Program-made: the position numbers and the translations under genes
Source of the DNA: Verrucomicrobiota bacterium
GTDB taxonomy: Bacteria > Verrucomicrobiota > Kiritimatiellia > UBA8416 > JAIOPI01
Length of the DNA stretch: 6,117 nt
NCBI GenBank assembly: GCA_027620105.1
Contig: JAQCIA010000137.1
Location: forward strand, 1 to 6,117
Direction of reading: 5' to 3'
Shown: positions 1-3,749 of the stretch, one piece after another
How the letters are laid out: each line of letters starts with the position of its first letter
How positions within the stretch are numbered: position 1 is the stretch's first letter
Notes under the pieces: generated by a model
The model's input: only the letters and a program-made list of their open reading frames with translations
Told to the model about the DNA's origin: nothing
Database searches by the model: none

Positions 1-2
1 CG

Positions 3-272
3 AAATTTGCACCGTACGGGCGTTACCTCTGGCTCTATGCCATGGCGATGGGTCTTGACGCGAACGTGCAGGTCATTGCCAGTGCCGAGATGGCGCGTCA
101 CCGTTACTCTTGCGTGCTCTATATGGCGGTACCAGCCATAGTGATGTGTGGGCTTCTTTATGCGCTGAGAACTTCCCTGACACTGGATGGACTTTTCAGG
201 ACTCTTGTCGCGACGAGACTCATCGTACTCGCGGGTGTTTTCGCTTCTGCGCGCCGCTCAGCGCGGCCCTAG
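3..272 (+). CDS. C-terminal fragment of a polytopic membrane protein, possibly a polysaccharide flippase
   Basis: The reading frame is open from the left edge and ends at TAG 270-272, giving 89 residues; the true start lies outside the window. The fragment has two clear hydrophobic helices, at about residues 37-55 and 61-81, and a partly hydrophobic stretch at 8-18. A short basic tail (ARRSARP) follows. The pattern of paired helices joined by short polar links, ending in a basic tail, resembles the C-terminus of MOP/Wzx-type polysaccharide flippases, but no diagnostic motif is present and the family call is only a guess. Internal Met codons, such as the one at position 42, are not likely starts because the coding pattern continues upstream of them. 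The gene converges on the leftward operon and shares the CTAG at its stop. If it is a flippase, it would fit an envelope glycan or lipid locus. Confidence 0.55.
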   Translation, partial: KFAPYGRYLWLYAMAMGLDANVQVIASAEMARHRYSCVLYMAVPAIVMCGLLYALRTSLTLDGLFRTLVATRLIVLAGVFASARRSARP

Positions 273-1048
273 TGTTCCGCAAAGCCGATGTTGGCAAGTG
301 CTTCACGTCGCCCCTTGCGCCACACGTTGACGAACGCGATCGCGATCAGCAGTGTGTGCAGTGCCGCAAATGCGATTAAGCCGATCATGTAGCATTGCAG
401 CAAGACGACGATTGTGAGGAGGAAGAACTTAACATCATCAGAGAATGAGGCGAACTCCGGCTTGATTCCAAGTCTTTCGGCCCATCGTCTCACCATGCCT
501 CCGCTCGCCACACTGTCGACATCTTCATCCTGATTCGCGAACGTATCATGTGTCTTGCGGGCGATATGGGCAAGCACCAGCCGCGTTGAGATCACCGCGG
601 AAAGAGGCAGAAAGATGATAGCGTCACCCGTGTCGGCGTAGGCCGCCGCCGCGACGGCGAAATAGACGACATTGATCTTCATCATGTCGATAACGCCGTC
701 AAGCCAGCCACCAAATCGGTTTCCGAGGTGCTTTAGGCGAACCATGTCACCATCGGCGTACCCGAGCACGAGGCACAGTTGGATGAAGGCTGCGCCGACA
801 AGGTGTGACATCGGGAAGTTCTTGTAAAGCACGACAAGCGCTGCGACTGAAGCCAGCAGGGACCCATAGGTCAGGTGATTGGGAGCAACGGGTAGAGGTG
901 CGAGGATACGAATGATGGATACCGACCATCGTCGTAAGTAGAGTTTGCCGAAGATGCCGCCTGGATTGTGCTCAATATCCCACTTGTAGATCTCTCTGAA
1001 GGTTTCGGCGGGATAGCTCCGATGAGGACTAGGCGTGTCTTCCGTCAT
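269..1048 (-). CDS. CDP-alcohol phosphatidyltransferase family membrane protein
   Basis: This 259-residue integral membrane protein belongs to the family that displaces CMP from a CDP-alcohol and transfers the phospho-alcohol to an acceptor such as diacylglycerol or inositol phosphate. The family motif DGxx(A/V)R-x8-GxxxDxxxD is clear at residues 99-121: D99, G100, V103, R104, G113, D117 and D121. A typical APNHLT segment at residues 55-60 opens the first membrane helix. Further hydrophobic helices lie at about 62-76, 82-97, 125-138, 143-161, 207-220 and 222-241. One family residue is missing: the first Asp of the DxxDG motif is Gly96. I chose the ATG at 1048 because it overlaps the methyltransferase stop as ATGA, suggesting translational coupling. 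An in-frame ATG at 1078 would add 10 residues and extend the overlap to 34 bp. Beside a PEP mutase/nucleotidyltransferase gene, its donor may be a CMP-activated phosphonate; that substrate is inferred. Confidence 0.85.
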   Translation of the reverse strand: MTEDTPSPHRSYPAETFREIYKWDIEHNPGGIFGKLYLRRWSVSIIRILAPLPVAPNHLTYGSLLASVAALVVLYKNFPMSHLVGAAFIQLCLVLGYADGDMVRLKHLGNRFGGWLDGVIDMMKINVVYFAVAAAAYADTGDAIIFLPLSAVISTRLVLAHIARKTHDTFANQDEDVDSVASGGMVRRWAERLGIKPEFASFSDDVKFFLLTIVVLLQCYMIGLIAFAALHTLLIAIAFVNVWRKGRREALANIGFAEH

Positions 1049-1824
1049 GCTTTCTTTCTGCCGTCGACAGTCACCCATCGCAGCCAGATTTGAAACCCGG
1101 GCTCGTCCGCCAGTGGCGCGAGTTGTCGCCGCCCCCTAACGCTTTCCGGGGCCTCGGCGTACAGGTCCCATACGGCCTGCTTCTGGGAATCGCTGAGATG
1201 GAATGTGCTAAGATAGGCGTCGTTGGAATGGTCAATGAATCCGAAGGGATGTGTCTGGATGTCGGTGAGACCAGTTCCCTGCATCAGTGGGGCGTATTCT
1301 TCCGCCAGCATATAGGGCTTCTGCGACGGCTCCGTAATGGCTGTGACTTTCTCGAAGAAACGACAATCTTCGGCATCAAACGCGCAACTCTCTATCAGCA
1401 TGACGGTTCCGTCCGGGCGGCAGACCCTCGCCATTTCCGCCACAAACTGCGGCGGATCGCTGACGTGCTTAACGACGTTACGGCAGCATACAAAATCGAA
1501 ATCGTCATCGGCAAACATGGCTAGATTCTCACCATCGCCCAGGTGCAGATTCTCCGCCGGCACGACTTCTGCGGCGTGTTTCAGCATGTCGGAGGATATA
1601 TCGATGCCGTAGTAATTCGCCGGGTTCACGGCGATGATGCGGGCGAAGGATCCCGCGCCAATTCCGACCTCCAGTACTCGACTGTCGGGCGAGATCTGGA
1701 TGCGAGTGGCCACTGCGTTTCTGAATGATGCAACCTTGTCGTCTGCGGCTACCCATGCGCGTTTTTGAAACGCTCCGCTGACTCTGTTGAAATGATCTCG
1801 CGTGTCTTCGTTCGTGCTGCTCAT
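1045..1824 (-). CDS. Class I SAM-dependent methyltransferase
   Basis: This is a 259-residue soluble Rossmann-fold methyltransferase of the Methyltransf_11/25 type. Motif I, the SAM-binding glycine loop, is RVLEVGIGAGSF at residues 49-60. The acidic end of strand 2 (YYGIDIS) is at 71-77, and the motif III/IV region is DFDFVCCRNVVKHVSDP at 108-124. The post-motif segment is MARVCRPDGTVMLIE at 131-145. The C-terminal third (about 150-259) would carry the substrate lid, and I see no family signature there that identifies the substrate. It is the first gene of a leftward operon and overlaps the next gene by 4 bp (ATGA). A weak AGGA lies about 10 nt before the ATG. In this setting it could N- or O-methylate a phosphonate or phosphonolipid head group, which is inferred from the neighbours only. 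A role in quinone or natural-product methylation cannot be excluded. Confidence 0.85.
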   Translation of the reverse strand: MSSTNEDTRDHFNRVSGAFQKRAWVAADDKVASFRNAVATRIQISPDSRVLEVGIGAGSFARIIAVNPANYYGIDISSDMLKHAAEVVPAENLHLGDGENLAMFADDDFDFVCCRNVVKHVSDPPQFVAEMARVCRPDGTVMLIESCAFDAEDCRFFEKVTAITEPSQKPYMLAEEYAPLMQGTGLTDIQTHPFGFIDHSNDAYLSTFHLSDSQKQAVWDLYAEAPESVRGRRQLAPLADEPGFQIWLRWVTVDGRKKA

Positions 1825-1946
1825 CGGTTGTCCGTCCTGTTACGGTCTCCCCTCGTTCGTCGTTTGGCTGCGTGATAATTGCAGGGAGGGCTTGATATGG
1901 CAAGAGTTGACTTGAGCTACGCTTGCTACTAGAGGGGCGGTTTGAT
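1825..1946. other. Divergent intergenic region between methyltransferase and pepM fusion
   Basis: This 122-bp region separates two divergently transcribed genes, so it should hold promoters for both strands. I see no convincing sigma70 pair. A TTGACT hexamer at 1907-1912 could be a -35 element, but the nearest -10-like hexamer (TACTAG, 1927-1932) is only 14 nt downstream. No clear operator palindrome was found. Confidence 0.4.
1932..1937 (+). promoter_or_regulatory. Shine-Dalgarno-like GAGGGG before the ATG at 1947
   Basis: The purine run GAGGGG ends 9 nt before the ATG at 1947, a suitable ribosome-binding distance. It is the main reason for choosing 1947 over the in-frame ATG at 2004, which has no comparable site. 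A TTG at 1923 is another in-frame possibility, but it precedes this site. Confidence 0.5.
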
Positions 1947-3623
1947 ATGTTCTGCCCGTCAAAGCGTGTTTACGTGTTTCATGGGAATGAATCGCGGCGA
2001 TTTATGGACAGAGCACAGCAATTTCGTCAGATGGTTGAGCAGTCTGGTGTGGTGCGGTTGATGGGTGCGCACAATGGCCTCGGCGCGCGCCTGGTCGAGC
2101 GGCACGGGTTCGAAGGGATATGGGCGAGCGGACTGGAAATTTCCGCCGCCCACGCGCTGCCCGACGCCAATATTCTGACCATGACCGAGTACCTGTCGGC
2201 CGCATCGGAAATGAGCGATGCCTGCGCGCTGCCCGTGGTCGCGGATTGTGACACGGGCTACGGGAATTCGAACAATGTCATTCACGCCGTGCGCCGATAC
2301 GAAGCGGCCGGCATTGCCGCCATCTGCATCGAAGACAAGCATTTCCCGAAGGTGAACAGCTACGTGGCAGGTCGGCAGGATCTGGCGCCGATCGGCGAGT
2401 TTGTCGGCAAAATCATGGCCGGAAAGAACGCGCAACGCAGCGAAGCCTTCTCGATTATCGCGAGGGTGGAAGCGCTGATCGCCGGCCGCAGCCAGGAGGA
2501 AGCGCTCAAAAGAGCGCATGCCTACGCGGACGCAGGCGCCGACATGATCCTGATGCATAGCAAGGCCGATACCGATCGCGAAATTCGCGCGTTTCTGTCT
2601 GTCTGGAAGAAGCGCCTGCCCGTCGTGATCGTCCCCACGACCTATCCAGACATCGACCTCGTCGATCTCGAGCAGCAGGGCGTCAAGGTGGTCATTTATG
2701 CCAACCACGGCTTACGGGCATCCGTGCGCGCCATGGACGATGTGTTCAAAAAAGTCGCGCGCGAAAACGGGATTGCGAACTTGAAGGCCAGCGACATAGT
2801 TTCGATGGCGGACATCTTCGAGCTGCAGGGCATGTCGCAGATGAAGGAAGACGAGAAAAAGTTTCTGCGCTCGGATTCCGTTCCCACGCGGGTCATTGTG
2901 CTCGCCGCGGGAATGCCCAACGACGAAAGCTTGGCCACTTCGCTAGGGGATCGCCCCGTCGCCATGCTGGACATCAATGGAAAATCGCTCCTCGAGCGCA
3001 ATGTCGAAACGTTGAACGCCTGCGGCCTTCAGGATATCACGGTGATCGGAGGCTACAGGCACGAGGCCATTTCCGCCCCGGGAATTGAAATTCGTCAGAA
3101 TCCGAAATTCATGACCACGCGGGCCGCCGCTTCTCTCCTATGCGGCGATATCGGCAATGCGGAGCGAGTTCTGGCCATACACGGCGATATCGTCTTCGAC
3201 CGCAGGCTGATCGGAACGCTGCTTGAGGCTGAAGATGACATTGTACTGGTCTGTGACGATTCGTACAAGAGATCCGGGCACAACAGGGAACTGGAACTGG
3301 CCGTTCTTCCCGTCGATGCCAGCCAGGGTCAGCGCCGCATCGACTCGGTGCAGAGCTGTGAGGTCAGCGCCATCGGCTCCCTGGTGTCGGAAGCCGAGGC
3401 CACGCATGAATATTTTGGTCTGGCCTCGTTCAGTCGCCGCGCCTGGCAAATGGCCCTCGAGGCCGCTTCCGAATGCGAAGAGGTGGACACCTGGAACGTG
3501 GCCGATCTGATCGATACCCTTCGGCGGCGCGGTGCGCGTATACAGGCCCTGGTCGTGAATGGCGGATGGAAGGAAATCCATACATTTCAGCATTACCGAG
3601 AGGCCTGCATGTTGCTGAAATAG
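1947..3623 (+). CDS. pepM: Phosphoenolpyruvate mutase fused to a nucleotidyltransferase-like domain
   Basis: This is a 558-residue two-domain protein. Residues about 20-305 are a PEP mutase, which isomerises phosphoenolpyruvate to 3-phosphonopyruvate, the C-P bond-forming step of nearly all phosphonate biosynthesis. The diagnostic EDK-x5-NS motif is intact at 129-138. Also present are WASG (59-62), the metal-site pair D100/D102 in DCDTGYGN, R172 and E174 in IARVEALIAG, and H204. Residues about 313-558 resemble sugar-phosphate or phosphocholine/AEP nucleotidyltransferases: RVIVLAAG (315-322), a DINGKSLLE segment (342-350), and a GD metal site at 413-414. Several signature residues of that half are absent: there is no GxGxR loop after LAAG, PK is PV (337-338), and the usual EID near the end is EIH (543-545). 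The family normally starts near M20 (ATG at 2004), so the first 19 residues may be untranslated; the GAGGGG site favours 1947. The fusion suggests that the phosphonate made, or a derivative of it, is activated with CMP. No decarboxylase or aminotransferase gene is adjacent. Confidence 0.92.
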   Translation: MFCPSKRVYVFHGNESRRFMDRAQQFRQMVEQSGVVRLMGAHNGLGARLVERHGFEGIWASGLEISAAHALPDANILTMTEYLSAASEMSDACALPVVADCDTGYGNSNNVIHAVRRYEAAGIAAICIEDKHFPKVNSYVAGRQDLAPIGEFVGKIMAGKNAQRSEAFSIIARVEALIAGRSQEEALKRAHAYADAGADMILMHSKADTDREIRAFLSVWKKRLPVVIVPTTYPDIDLVDLEQQGVKVVIYANHGLRASVRAMDDVFKKVARENGIANLKASDIVSMADIFELQGMSQMKEDEKKFLRSDSVPTRVIVLAAGMPNDESLATSLGDRPVAMLDINGKSLLERNVETLNACGLQDITVIGGYRHEAISAPGIEIRQNPKFMTTRAAASLLCGDIGNAERVLAIHGDIVFDRRLIGTLLEAEDDIVLVCDDSYKRSGHNRELELAVLPVDASQGQRRIDSVQSCEVSAIGSLVSEAEATHEYFGLASFSRRAWQMALEAASECEEVDTWNVADLIDTLRRRGARIQALVVNGGWKEIHTFQHYREACMLLK

Positions 3624-3749
3624 TGACCAAATGCCCTTTTCCTTCCGCGCATGTGCGTTTTGAGTTATCGCTTCATTTCCGAAGGCCATACGACGGGGCT
3701 TTAATGTCGGCCCGCCATCTCTCAATTTTCAGAAAGAGAGAATGTCCCA
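3624..3749. other. Intergenic region between pepM fusion and YfhO-like gene
   Basis: This 126-bp gap lies between two same-strand genes. It contains only weak hairpins (4-bp stems such as CGCA/TGCG near 3650 and GGGC/GCCC near 3700) and no terminator with a proper T-run. The purine run AGAGAG at 3735-3740 lies 9 nt before the next ATG and may act as its ribosome-binding site. The gap is long for a tight operon, so a separate promoter is possible, but none is clear. Confidence 0.35.

Noticed and set aside
253..267. Hairpin GCCGC/GCGGC just before the converging stops
   Set aside because: The stem is only 5 bp, it lies within the coding end of the rightward gene, and no T-run follows on either strand. 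It is not a convincing terminator.
1090..1524. Plus-strand open frame inside the methyltransferase gene
   Set aside because: The minus strand shows all the SAM methyltransferase motifs; the plus frame has no recognisable features.
1907..1932. TTGACT ... TACTAG as a sigma70 promoter for the pepM fusion
   Set aside because: The spacing is 14 nt, too short for a normal sigma70 promoter. A sigma54 GG-N10-GC match was also looked for around 1899 and failed.
1959..2708. Minus-strand open frame of 249 codons opposite the PEP mutase domain
   Set aside because: The plus strand carries an unmistakable PEP mutase. The antisense product shows no recognisable motif.
3645..3712. Possible terminator hairpins after the pepM fusion gene
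   Set aside because: The stems are 4 bp with either very short or long loops and no proper T-tract.
3138..3725. Minus-strand open frame opposite the nucleotidyltransferase half
   Set aside because: Shadow of the plus-strand gene; no domain, no ribosome-binding site, and low-complexity composition.
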